From a virus: a stretch of DNA of 42,682 nucleotides. The stretch lies in the IMG/VR virus record IMGVR_UViG_3300021960_000007, positions 1 to 42,682 of that record; one strand, 5' to 3'. Both the position numbers and the translations under genes were made by a program. The stretch's first letter is position 1, and every line of letters begins with the position of its first letter. A model generated the notes under the pieces. It made no database searches. It was not told the DNA's origin and saw only the letters and a program-made list of their open reading frames with translations. This document shows positions 34,115 to 40,815 of this stretch, piece by piece.

Positions 34115-34331
34115 TAGCTTGACCCTTCTCTTCTGATCTTTGTCTTTCACTCTTAGACATTGGCCTGATGTAAGACACTACCCTACCTGTGTTCCATCGT
34201 TTAGCTTCTTCTTCTGCCTCACCACGGTTATTAAACACCCATACTTTATGGTCTTCTGTCCAAGGGTTTTCCTTACGGACATAGGTAAACTCACCTAGCT
34301 CAATCTCAATCTCTACTGCGTAGGCCATCAT
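34107..34331 (-). CDS. Hypothetical protein upstream of exonuclease
   Basis: 74 residues, starting MMAYAVEIEIELGEF with an ATGA overlap to the upstream gene. An N-terminal beta strand, 'NRGEAEEEAKRWNTGRVV' helix-strand part and a polar basic C-terminus (SKSERQRSEEKG) are seen. Similar 'EAEEEAKRW' proteins occur in phage early regions; function unknown. Confidence 0.55.
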   Translation of the reverse strand: MMAYAVEIEIELGEFTYVRKENPWTEDHKVWVFNNRGEAEEEAKRWNTGRVVSYIRPMSKSERQRSEEKGQANV

Positions 34332-34480
34332 TCATTCTCCTTTTCTAGACCTGCCTTAACCAGAGCCACAAAGCCCACGTTAAATATAGCCGCAAAGGTT
34401 TCTGGATCACACTCTACTTGTAGTGTAGCTGAACCATCTTCATGCTCTTCTATCTCTATTATTTTTACTTCACTCATCAT
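34328..34480 (-). CDS. 50-residue hypothetical protein
   Basis: A 50-residue frame (MMSEVKIIEIEEHEDG..., ending LEKENE) fills the 145-bp gap between ThyX and the next gene. It joins both neighbours through ATGA overlaps (start at 34480 over the ThyX stop, stop over the ATG at 34331), which is strong evidence that it is real. It is acidic, with a beta start and a helical, hydrophobic second half ('ETFAAIFNVGFVALVKAGL'). Function unknown. Confidence 0.7.
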   Translation of the reverse strand: MMSEVKIIEIEEHEDGSATLQVECDPETFAAIFNVGFVALVKAGLEKENE

Positions 34481-35169
34481 CCTCTCCCTTTAGCTAGTGC
34501 CGTCCATGACACAGGGAATAGTTCGTGCATCTTTAAGCTGATCTTAGCTGCTACGTACTGTGTCTCTTCTTGAGTGTCACTGGCACAACGCAGTAGACAC
34601 ATATCAGACCAAGCATCTAATGACCCTGACCAGTACCACTCAGTCATAGTAGACTGTGGTAGTATCATACGTGCTTGCTCTGGTGCTACACCTGCCGTAA
34701 TCATGTCACGGTAGAGGTCAAGGCTGTGCATCTGATGCTTAAAAACACCATCGTGTACTGATTGTTCTCTAAATCCCTGCATACGCAGAGACTCCACAAC
34801 TGTGTCAGATGATCCTTGTTTCTTATCAGCACTACGTCCACGCCATTTATCAGGTACATAGAACTCAGGTTCATCATCCACATACCTACGACTGATCTCG
34901 TTCCATCTTAGGAACTTATGCTTGACCAACTGTCGTGCCACAAAGATAGGTGCTTTGATATGAAAGGATGCAAAACAGTGACCGAATGGTGACAGGTGTT
35001 TGTTCTTAGCTAGGTACTGGATTAGTTTGGTATCTTTCTGTGACATGACATAGACACCCTTGACCATATCAATACACTCAAGCTCACTCTTCTTACCAAA
35101 GGATACCCTAGCTGCATTAACTACACTAAGATCACTACCCATGTGGTCTACATATGTTACCTCAATCAT
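34477..35169 (-). CDS. thyX: Flavin-dependent thymidylate synthase ThyX
   Basis: 230 residues from the ATG at 35169; the frame is open further upstream but that part belongs to the preceding gene. ThyX makes dTMP from dUMP with FAD and methylene-THF. 'NAARVSFGKKSE', 'HLSPFGHCFASFHIKAPIFVARQLVKHKFLRWNEISRRYV' positions, and 'ILPQSTMTEWYWSGSLDAWSDML'-type C-terminal segment are ThyX features. The canonical RHRX7S signature is changed to KHKX7S (KHK then FLRWNEI then S). It overlaps the small basic gene by 8 nt. Confidence 0.92.
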   Translation of the reverse strand: MIEVTYVDHMGSDLSVVNAARVSFGKKSELECIDMVKGVYVMSQKDTKLIQYLAKNKHLSPFGHCFASFHIKAPIFVARQLVKHKFLRWNEISRRYVDDEPEFYVPDKWRGRSADKKQGSSDTVVESLRMQGFREQSVHDGVFKHQMHSLDLYRDMITAGVAPEQARMILPQSTMTEWYWSGSLDAWSDMCLLRCASDTQEETQYVAAKISLKMHELFPVSWTALAKGRG

Positions 35170-35290
35170 CCTTTGATCCTTTGTGTTTCTCTTTACGTAC
35201 TGGCTTAGGTTTCTTCTTGTCAGGCACAACCCTTGGCCTATACTTGGGTTGCCTCAAGTCCTTAGCCATTGGGTTGCGCCTGTTGTTCAT
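35162..35290 (-). CDS. Basic 42-residue protein upstream of thyX
   Basis: 42 residues, MNNRRNPMAKDLRQPKYR..., ending KGSKDD; about 40% Lys/Arg, no hydrophobic core, and a run of basic residues in the second half. Its stop overlaps the ThyX ATG by 8 nt, and its start lies just before the stop of the SSB-like gene, so it sits correctly in the operon. RNP-(M/V)AKDLR(Q/T)PKYR-like small proteins recur in T7-like phages. DNA or RNA binding is likely by composition; the role is unknown. Confidence 0.7.
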   Translation of the reverse strand: MNNRRNPMAKDLRQPKYRPRVVPDKKKPKPVRKEKHKGSKDD

Positions 35291-35291
35291 C

Positions 35292-35777
35292 CTACCAAGT
35301 GTCCACGTCAGCTAGTTCCTGATATGGAACATGCTCCAAGACACCCACCTTCTCTAGTCGAACAGATGCGGTTGCACCTTCACCATAGACAGAGATTCGT
35401 ACCTTGGCTTCAGTTCCATTACCTAGTTCTCCATCCTCAATGAAGTCCCAAGGAACAAGAGTTTCACCCTTGGTTACAGAAGGAGCACCGCCAAAGGGTT
35501 CGATACCAGACGGATGAACATTCGGACGCTTGAGTTTCATACCCTTACGTCCATCAGCTACACTGTATTCCTTGATCATTTGGTTTCCCATTGACTCAGT
35601 AGGGAACCCAAGGTCTACCATGCGGTTGATTTCTTCGTCATCCTTTGGGATGAACACAGTATTGTACTGACCTTGGGTACGTTCATGGTACTCACTGTCA
35701 TCCATGTTGTCGGTGTGTAGTCGGGCATAGTAGAGTGAGCCTACGAAATCACCGATTTTAGTTTCTTTTTTTGCCAT
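35292..35777 (-). CDS. ssDNA-binding protein-like (gp2.5-type)
   Basis: 161 residues. It lies between the polymerase and the ThyX/exonuclease block, where T7-like phages carry gp2.5. The second half looks OB-fold-like ('KVRISVYGEGATASVRLEKVGVLEHVPYQE'), and the protein ends ELADVDTW: a short acidic tail with a terminal aromatic residue, as in phage SSBs that contact polymerase. It has a near-perfect Shine-Dalgarno (AAAGGAG) and its own promoter at 35810-35839, implying heavy expression. There is no decisive motif. Confidence 0.6.
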   Translation of the reverse strand: MAKKETKIGDFVGSLYYARLHTDNMDDSEYHERTQGQYNTVFIPKDDEEINRMVDLGFPTESMGNQMIKEYSVADGRKGMKLKRPNVHPSGIEPFGGAPSVTKGETLVPWDFIEDGELGNGTEAKVRISVYGEGATASVRLEKVGVLEHVPYQELADVDTW

Positions 35778-35809
35778 TGTTATCTCCTTTAGGCGTTGCT
35801 GATTTGTTT

Positions 35810-35839
35810 AATATACACGAAAAGACATAGCTTGTCAAG
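35810..35839 (-). promoter_or_regulatory. Sigma70 promoter, leftward, before SSB-like gene
   Basis: On the minus strand: TTGACA (35839-35834), an 18-bp spacer and TATATT (35815-35810), one mismatch from consensus. It lies in a 105-bp gap between the polymerase and the SSB-like gene. It likely boosts transcription of the SSB-to-RNR block independently of the upstream replication genes. Confidence 0.75.
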
Positions 35840-35882
35840 AGGTAAATTAGAGGAAAGATAGAAATAATTATCCCTAGTATAC

Positions 35883-36914
35883 TCAATGGGTATCCTTCCA
35901 GTTCTTGCCTATGTCTGTCGATCCTGCTAGTGGACATAGCATGTTGAACTTAGCTCCTGTGTCCACGATACTCTGCCTTTGCATATCACCTAACTGTTCA
36001 GCTAACTGATACGATCCTTTTACTTCTGTCTGCCACTCATCGTGAGGCCATGTCACTAGCTTGAATGGAATGTCCTGTAGCTTGGCTACTCTTGTCCATT
36101 GCAAGGCTGCGTGTTTCATTATGACACTCTCACCATTCTGTAGCATACCTGCCAGTGCCTTGTGTTCAGATGGTACGACAACCTTACGTCCATCCAAGCC
36201 CTTGAAGTACCCACGTTTAGCTACATGAGGTATGATCTTCTTCTTTAGGTCAGCTAGTCCTTGGATAGATTCCATAAAGTTATCAACAGCTTGCTTGGCT
36301 TCACGTTGATTGACCTTAAGTATCTGACTGATCTTAGCTGTACCTGCCCCTAGCAGGAAGGCATAGATGAATGTCTTAGCCATGTCCCTAGTAATGTGTG
36401 ACATACCTAGAGCCTTACGGTTAAGGTTGTGTATGTCTGTCTCATCCTCTTTCTTACCTGACACAATAGCATGGACATACTCTTCTGACTTCATTAGGTG
36501 TGCCAATACCCGTAGTTGGATACCTTCAGCATCTGTGCCGACTAACCAACTGTCCTCTGGCACTGACCACAATGCCCTGAACTGTCCGTCATACTTAGCC
36601 TTCACCTCATCGACTGATGACTTAGGATCACCATGAAACTCAGAAGGTATGTTAGCTTGGTTAGGTGCTTTGTGTGCCATACGTCCTGTCCATGCACCTA
36701 TGCCCATAAACCTACCATGAATACGGCTATCGTCACCACAGTGTCCTAGCCACTCCACCAGTGAGCTTCTGCGTCCTTCAAGGGTCAACCACTCAGTTAA
36801 TCGTTTGGCTCCTGTAGGTGCTGTCTCAGGCAGTGTGCTAAGGTTTGCCTCAGATAGTGTCCATCCGTACCTAGCAAACTTAGCCCCACGATCTTTGGTT
36901 TTGTTCTCTGTCAT
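35883..36914 (-). CDS. DNA polymerase, polymerase-domain ORF
   Basis: 343 residues from the ATG at 36914, which has AAAGGA about 10 nt upstream; the frame is open to 36959. Family A motifs are in order: motif A VGTDAEGIQLR (Asp128), O helix RDMAKTFIYAF (Arg176, Lys180, Tyr184) and motif C PHDEW (His291-Asp-Glu293). Tyr184 matches T7 Tyr526 and Pol I Phe762. The residue matching T7 Tyr530/Pol I Tyr766 is Leu188. The exonuclease half is in a separate, overlapping ORF; a +1 shift would fuse them. Replicative polymerase of the phage. Confidence 0.85.
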   Translation of the reverse strand: MTENKTKDRGAKFARYGWTLSEANLSTLPETAPTGAKRLTEWLTLEGRRSSLVEWLGHCGDDSRIHGRFMGIGAWTGRMAHKAPNQANIPSEFHGDPKSSVDEVKAKYDGQFRALWSVPEDSWLVGTDAEGIQLRVLAHLMKSEEYVHAIVSGKKEDETDIHNLNRKALGMSHITRDMAKTFIYAFLLGAGTAKISQILKVNQREAKQAVDNFMESIQGLADLKKKIIPHVAKRGYFKGLDGRKVVVPSEHKALAGMLQNGESVIMKHAALQWTRVAKLQDIPFKLVTWPHDEWQTEVKGSYQLAEQLGDMQRQSIVDTGAKFNMLCPLAGSTDIGKNWKDTH

Positions 36915-37779
36915 ACGTAATGTGTCCTTTGGTTTTGTCCAATGGTTTCCAACCTGCATCCCATAGCCTTTCTATACGCATCTTAGGTGATGCAGGGTTG
37001 AACTCTACCCAATCATAGCATATTAATTGGGGTGGGTAAACTGATTTGTCAACCTTTGTCTTAGCATATTTTACTATTGCATTGACAACACCTGATACTG
37101 GTGAGCCATCTTTCTTCTTACGGTAGAGTATTCTATTCACCTCTTCTAGTTGTGGTGGAAAGTCTACCTGCAATCCTTCCTCTAGCTCTGTCATACGTAG
37201 TTCTATTTCATCTAGCAAATGGTCAGCAGGTTCTTTCTCGAAGTAGAAACCATTGCTTGTCATCTCTTCACATAGTATTTGTATGTCGTGTTCACACCTG
37301 ATAGCATCCTTCCATACAGGGTCTTGTATAACTGGTAAGAACTTCTTGTATAGTTTAGTAGTGACAACCACATCCTGATGGCAGTAGTCAATCATCTCTT
37401 GTGTCAAGACAGAGAAATCATTGAAGTCCATCTTGAAGTCACCTAGTCTTTTACCCCATGCCTTAAGGCCATGCCCACCCTTTAGTCCGTAGTCTATAAG
37501 GCGAGACAGAACAAGAGTATCAATAACCATAAAAGGATTGATGCAATCTTTCTTGACCAACCTGTTGATAACACCAGCGTCAAAGCCAATCCCATTGTGG
37601 AAAACAAAACGGTCAACTGTACTACAAAACTCAATGAACCTGCCCCTTTCCTCTGGTATTGTATCCACATTCAAGAACTGGTATGTCTCTCCTGTGCCTA
37701 CGTCCTGACCACAGACAACCCAAATGCGTGTAGCATCCAGTGCATCTGTCTCAATATCCATAGCAACTATCTTAGTCAT
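36880..37779 (-). CDS. DNA polymerase, 3'-5' exonuclease-domain ORF
   Basis: 299 residues carrying the proofreading half of a T7 gp5-like polymerase: MDIETDALD (Asp8, Glu10), 'FHNGIGFDAGVI', 'YCHQDVVVTTKLY' (ExoIII) and then the start of the polymerase region up to 'FNPASPKMRIERLWDAGWKP'. The stop (36880-36882) comes just after a G4 run (36884-36887), and the second ORF continues the homologous sequence in the +1 frame. Either the gene is naturally split, translation shifts, or an indel lies in the homopolymer. It overlaps the upstream gene by 8 nt. Confidence 0.85.
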   Translation of the reverse strand: MTKIVAMDIETDALDATRIWVVCGQDVGTGETYQFLNVDTIPEERGRFIEFCSTVDRFVFHNGIGFDAGVINRLVKKDCINPFMVIDTLVLSRLIDYGLKGGHGLKAWGKRLGDFKMDFNDFSVLTQEMIDYCHQDVVVTTKLYKKFLPVIQDPVWKDAIRCEHDIQILCEEMTSNGFYFEKEPADHLLDEIELRMTELEEGLQVDFPPQLEEVNRILYRKKKDGSPVSGVVNAIVKYAKTKVDKSVYPPQLICYDWVEFNPASPKMRIERLWDAGWKPLDKTKGHITYDREQNQRSWG

Positions 37780-37969
37780 CGTAGTGCCCTATTAAAATTT
37801 GTACAACTGTCACAGGCCATATAGCTGACACCATTGCAGCCCTTGTCTGATCCATCTCGTCATGCTTGTCAAGCAAATGGAAGATGGTAACGACATGAAG
37901 GTAGTGTAGTGCAGCACCGAATAGGTATATGACACCTGCGGTGATCATCCATATATCAGTAATCTCCAT
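37772..37969 (-). CDS. Small two-TM membrane protein
   Basis: 65 residues with two hydrophobic segments (about 6-30 and 46-60) joined by a charged loop (LDKHDEMDQTR). It overlaps the helicase-primase gene by 14 nt and the polymerase gene by 8 nt, so it is firmly within the replication operon. Unrecognised; it may tether replication to the membrane or be an inhibitor of host functions. Confidence 0.6.
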   Translation of the reverse strand: MEITDIWMITAGVIYLFGAALHYLHVVTIFHLLDKHDEMDQTRAAMVSAIWPVTVVQILIGHYDD

Positions 37970-39527
37970 ACTTTTCCTCTAGTGTGAATGACGCAGTGTT
38001 GAACTTGAGTTGACCTGCGTATCCTGTTGGGCCAACTGGTCTGTTCTTTGTGACCAGTAGCTTAGTTGTATTACGTTCATCAGCATCCTCTGCCATCTTG
38101 TCCCTCTGTAGTTCGACAACAACAGATGCTCGTTGCTCAATCATACGACAGTACTTGACAGCACCATCATCATTGGTGTGTCCGATAGTAATGATGCCGA
38201 CACCTAACTCAGCAGCTAACTTAGACAGCCTGACAGATAGGTCAGCTAGGAATTGTTCCTTGCCCTCATCCCCTGCCATGTTAGCAGCTATGTCCTGTAT
38301 CGGTTCAAAGAATATGTACCGAACACCACATGCCTGAGAAAGATACCTGATATGATTAAGAATGTCAAGGGGATCATCCTCATCATTCAAAAAGAATTGG
38401 TATAGCTTTTCGTCCTTGGTTAGGTCAACGATAGCTTCCTGTACTACTTCGTGTGCCTGTTCCTGTTCGATCAAGTCCTTTCGTGTCACGTTAGTACCTA
38501 AGTGATACGACACAAGACCTAAGATACTACGTAGCTTTGTCTCTTCCATATGCCATGCAGCGATAGGTATGTCAGGGTATTCCTTAAGGATATGGTACTC
38601 CAAGTACCGCATGAACTCCGTCTTACCTATGCCTGTCTGTGCCTTGAACAGGGTGAAGTGTCCCTGCATCAAGCCCATGCAAAGATCATCGAAGTCCTGT
38701 ATCCCTGTCTTGACGTAGACATGGTGCTCCGCATTGTTGTACAGCTTAAGAAACTGGTCAGAGGTATTGATAATATTCTCAGGTGTATACTTCTGAGCAT
38801 TGAACCAAGCATGAAAGTATGACTGACGTTGACCTGCCACAAGGAACTCGTTAGCATCCTTGTACTTATCGTGCTGCATACGATAGACTTTGTTAGGGAA
38901 TAGGTTAGCTATCCTCTGAGCTATCGAATTACCTGCGTCATCATGTTCTATTGACAATACAATCTTGTCGAATGACTTAAGCCAATCCGTTACGTTAGCC
39001 CATATGCGTTTGCTTGGGTTACTAGATGGCAGTGACACAAAGGCTGAGTTGTACTTAGGATTACGGCACATCTGGTATGCTGACATGGCATCCAGTTCAC
39101 CCTCAGTGATAGTCACAATCTTTCCTGACCCTGCGTTCCACAGGTTCATGCCGAACAGTTCATCAGCCTTCAAGTCCTTGGCTCTGAAATCTTTTGGGAA
39201 GAACCTAGTCTTGATACCGCCAGATGGATAGGGGTAGTCTTGCTTGACCTCTTCCCCTGCACTGTTCAGGTATGTCTTGACCCCATAGAACTCCATTGTA
39301 TCTTTGGATATTCCACGCAGCCCTCTGACCACAGGAGTTAGCACCTCAGTTGGCACTGGCCTGATGGTCTGTTGTTGTCTTTGTTCTGTCATTCCGTTAG
39401 CCTTCTCTCTATATCCACAGTCAGGGGTGAAGCAGTGAGCATGACCGTCAGAATACCTAGCCAAGTTATCGGCTGACCCACACTCAGGGCATGATTCCTT
39501 ACGGATAAAGGTACTCTCTTGCATCAT
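37956..39527 (-). CDS. Primase-helicase (T7 gp4-like)
   Basis: 523 residues, bifunctional replication protein. Zinc-binding domain Cys13, Cys16, Cys32 and Cys37 for template recognition; TOPRIM region with ITEGELDA (Glu142) and 'SIEHDDAG' (about 192-199); helicase domain with Walker A AQTGIGKT (296-303), 'AAWHMEE' and 'GVGIITIGHTND', ending in 'TKLLVTKNRPVGPTGYAGQLKFN'. The hexameric helicase unwinds DNA and makes primers for the polymerase. It starts MM with an ATGA overlap to the upstream gene. Confidence 0.92.
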   Translation of the reverse strand: MMQESTFIRKESCPECGSADNLARYSDGHAHCFTPDCGYREKANGMTEQRQQQTIRPVPTEVLTPVVRGLRGISKDTMEFYGVKTYLNSAGEEVKQDYPYPSGGIKTRFFPKDFRAKDLKADELFGMNLWNAGSGKIVTITEGELDAMSAYQMCRNPKYNSAFVSLPSSNPSKRIWANVTDWLKSFDKIVLSIEHDDAGNSIAQRIANLFPNKVYRMQHDKYKDANEFLVAGQRQSYFHAWFNAQKYTPENIINTSDQFLKLYNNAEHHVYVKTGIQDFDDLCMGLMQGHFTLFKAQTGIGKTEFMRYLEYHILKEYPDIPIAAWHMEETKLRSILGLVSYHLGTNVTRKDLIEQEQAHEVVQEAIVDLTKDEKLYQFFLNDEDDPLDILNHIRYLSQACGVRYIFFEPIQDIAANMAGDEGKEQFLADLSVRLSKLAAELGVGIITIGHTNDDGAVKYCRMIEQRASVVVELQRDKMAEDADERNTTKLLVTKNRPVGPTGYAGQLKFNTASFTLEEKYGDY

Positions 39528-39793
39528 ATCATCACCGCCTCAAACACTCCGTCCCAATACGTTTGCTCTAGAATGTCTATTATAGTCTTGTATTCTTTCT
39601 TTGTCAAGACATCTTGTGACCACTCATTACCTTGTTCATCGTAGAGGTAAAGGATACGCAGCTTAGGTGGATGTTCGACAACCCATGCGGTTGGGCTATC
39701 TTCCCAATCATCATAGTAATAAACTCCATCAGTTACTACTTGCCAACTGACTTCGTAGTTCTCACCTCTGATTGCAACGTCAATGTTATCCAT
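39524..39793 (-). CDS. Hypothetical protein upstream of helicase
   Basis: 89 residues, acidic, rich in Tyr and Trp ('YYYDDWEDSPTAWVVEHPP'), predicted mixed alpha/beta. AGAGGAAAAAT precedes the ATG. It is the first gene after the leftward promoter at 39866-39894, ATGA-coupled to the helicase-primase. Function unknown; coupling suggests a replication accessory. Confidence 0.65.
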   Translation of the reverse strand: MDNIDVAIRGENYEVSWQVVTDGVYYYDDWEDSPTAWVVEHPPKLRILYLYDEQGNEWSQDVLTKKEYKTIIDILEQTYWDGVFEAVMI

Positions 39794-39806
39794 TTTATTT
39801 TTCCTC

Positions 39807-39835
39807 TTGACAAGTTAGAAGAACACTTGTATAAT
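39807..39835 (+). promoter_or_regulatory. Perfect sigma70 promoter, rightward, antisense to early genes
   Basis: TTGACA (39807-39812), 17 bp, TATAAT (39830-39835): a perfect consensus on the strand opposite to the genes here. A transcript from it would run through the genes at 39874-40793 in antisense. It faces the leftward promoter at 39866-39894, with a perfect dyad between them. Confidence 0.7.
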
Positions 39836-39839
39836 AGGG

Positions 39840-39854
39840 CTTGCCTCTGGCAAG
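39840..39854. promoter_or_regulatory. Inverted repeat between face-to-face promoters
   Basis: CTTGCC-TCT-GGCAAG, a perfect 6-bp-arm dyad. Its centre (39847) is close to the midpoint of the two -10 boxes (39835 and 39866). It could be an operator binding one repressor for both promoters, or a 5' hairpin on the transcripts of both. Confidence 0.5.
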
Positions 39855-39865
39855 GGTACATATGC

Positions 39866-39894
39866 ACTATACACTATTCTGATGTGTATGTCAA
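39866..39894 (-). promoter_or_regulatory. Sigma70 promoter for the replication operon
   Basis: Minus strand: TTGACA (39894-39889), 17-bp spacer, TATAGT (39871-39866), one mismatch from consensus. It overlaps the 3' end of the 58-residue gene and would drive the genes from 39793 leftwards (helicase-primase, polymerase). Confidence 0.75.
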
Positions 39895-40050
39895 GTCACC
39901 CTTGCTGATCCTACTTATATAATATTCTTCTGCTTCACGTATTTGTTCCTCTGTTTCCTCTAGCCAGTCAGCTTCTAAGATACGATCATCTAATTCACTG
40001 ACTGACCTAGGGAGTATAGCAGACTTTTTCTTTTTATTATCTATTCCCAT
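39874..40050 (-). CDS. 58-residue Glu-rich hypothetical protein
   Basis: 58 residues, starting MGIDNKKKKSAIL and ending GDLTYTSE. The second half is a strongly acidic helix ('LEADWLEETEEQIREAEEYY'). Its start overlaps the stop of the upstream gene by 10 nt. Part of the promoter at 39866-39894 lies within its last codons. Function unknown; a helical acidic protein of this size may mimic DNA or bind a basic partner. Confidence 0.65.
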   Translation of the reverse strand: MGIDNKKKKSAILPRSVSELDDRILEADWLEETEEQIREAEEYYISRISKGDLTYTSE

Positions 40051-40232
40051 TTACTTTCCCATTCTTCCTGAGTTATGCCAGTCATTATAAACCCTCTCTC
40101 ATCTGGTGTCAAGTCAGGCATGACATCTTTGATAAGACTACCACCTTCCCATTCATTGATCTGTTCCTGAGTGACATCAATATCCATTGTAGATATATTA
40201 CCTGTCAAGCCAGACCGTCTTATGATAAGCAT
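40041..40232 (-). CDS. Conserved early phage protein (MLIIRRSG type)
   Basis: 63 residues from the ATG at 40232, which has a near-perfect Shine-Dalgarno (AAAGGAG); a longer start inside the preceding gene was rejected. The pattern RSGLTGN, MDIDVTQEQINEWEGG, 'LIKDVMPDLTPDERGFIMTGITQEEWE' is found in many phages as an uncharacterised small protein with paired 'hydrophobic-x-x-LTP(D/E)ER' helices. Function unknown. Confidence 0.75.
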   Translation of the reverse strand: MLIIRRSGLTGNISTMDIDVTQEQINEWEGGSLIKDVMPDLTPDERGFIMTGITQEEWESKWE

Positions 40233-40444
40233 TGGTTTGTCTCCTTTAAGTGTTTCCATGCTACGTCTGTAACATTTTCTATTTGATAAATCAACTCCAT
40301 AAAATCCCAATTCTCGTAGGGTTCATAGGTGTTTTCCTTTACCCAATGCTCTAGTGTGTTGTCAGGTAGACCGTTCCAGTACTCAGGTAAAGGTGTGGTC
40401 AGAAATTCACCTGACATTTCCCTAAGCAATTTATCATATGTCAT
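40220..40444 (-). CDS. Hypothetical acidic protein
   Basis: 74 residues, acidic and aromatic ('EYWNGLPDNTLEHWVKEN', 'YENWDFMELIYQIENV'). It has no recognisable motif. Its start is two bases after the preceding stop; its 3' end overlaps the next gene by 13 nt. Probably a small early host-takeover or accessory protein by position. Confidence 0.55.
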   Translation of the reverse strand: MTYDKLLREMSGEFLTTPLPEYWNGLPDNTLEHWVKENTYEPYENWDFMELIYQIENVTDVAWKHLKETNQCLS

Positions 40445-40445
40445 A

Positions 40446-40793
40446 TCAGAAACTTGTCTTTGTCATTGACTTGACCATACGTGCTGTACGTGACAAGACT
40501 TGACGTTGCTTTTGTACTTTAGTCAACTCTTCCTGAGCAAACCTAGCATCTCTGACACCAACAATTACTTTGGCCTGACGTAGAACCTGACACCTATAGA
40601 CAACACGGTTGAAGTATTCATTGTTGTCAAGTGCAATTTGTTTCATTGTCTTAGGCCATCCGTTCTCATAGTTGATACGCAATGCGTCATCAATGCTTGC
40701 ATAGTTGTACGAGTGGATCATTGCCTTGGTCATATGTCCAGTGTAGCTTGTGTACAGGTTAGGCATGTTAGTTTTTACGATAGGATTAGTCAT
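40446..40793 (-). CDS. Basic hypothetical protein
   Basis: 115 residues from the ATG at 40793, preceded by AAAAGGAAAACACA, the leader type shared by several early genes. It is helical and strongly basic in its C-terminal half ('KVQKQRQVLSRTARMVKSMTKTSF'), with the N-terminal half Tyr/Met-rich. Composition suggests DNA or RNA binding; unrecognised. Confidence 0.55.
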   Translation of the reverse strand: MTNPIVKTNMPNLYTSYTGHMTKAMIHSYNYASIDDALRINYENGWPKTMKQIALDNNEYFNRVVYRCQVLRQAKVIVGVRDARFAQEELTKVQKQRQVLSRTARMVKSMTKTSF

Positions 40794-40815
40794 TGTGTTT
40801 TCCTTTTGGTTAAGG

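Noticed and set aside
38050-38337. 95-codon rightward frame inside the primase-helicase
   Set aside because: Antisense to a strongly supported gene, Ser/Thr-rich shadow composition, and no promoter or ribosome site.
39632-39922. 96-codon rightward frame spanning the face-to-face promoters
   Set aside because: It starts before the rightward promoter and overlaps two leftward genes and regulatory elements, so it is unlikely to be translated.
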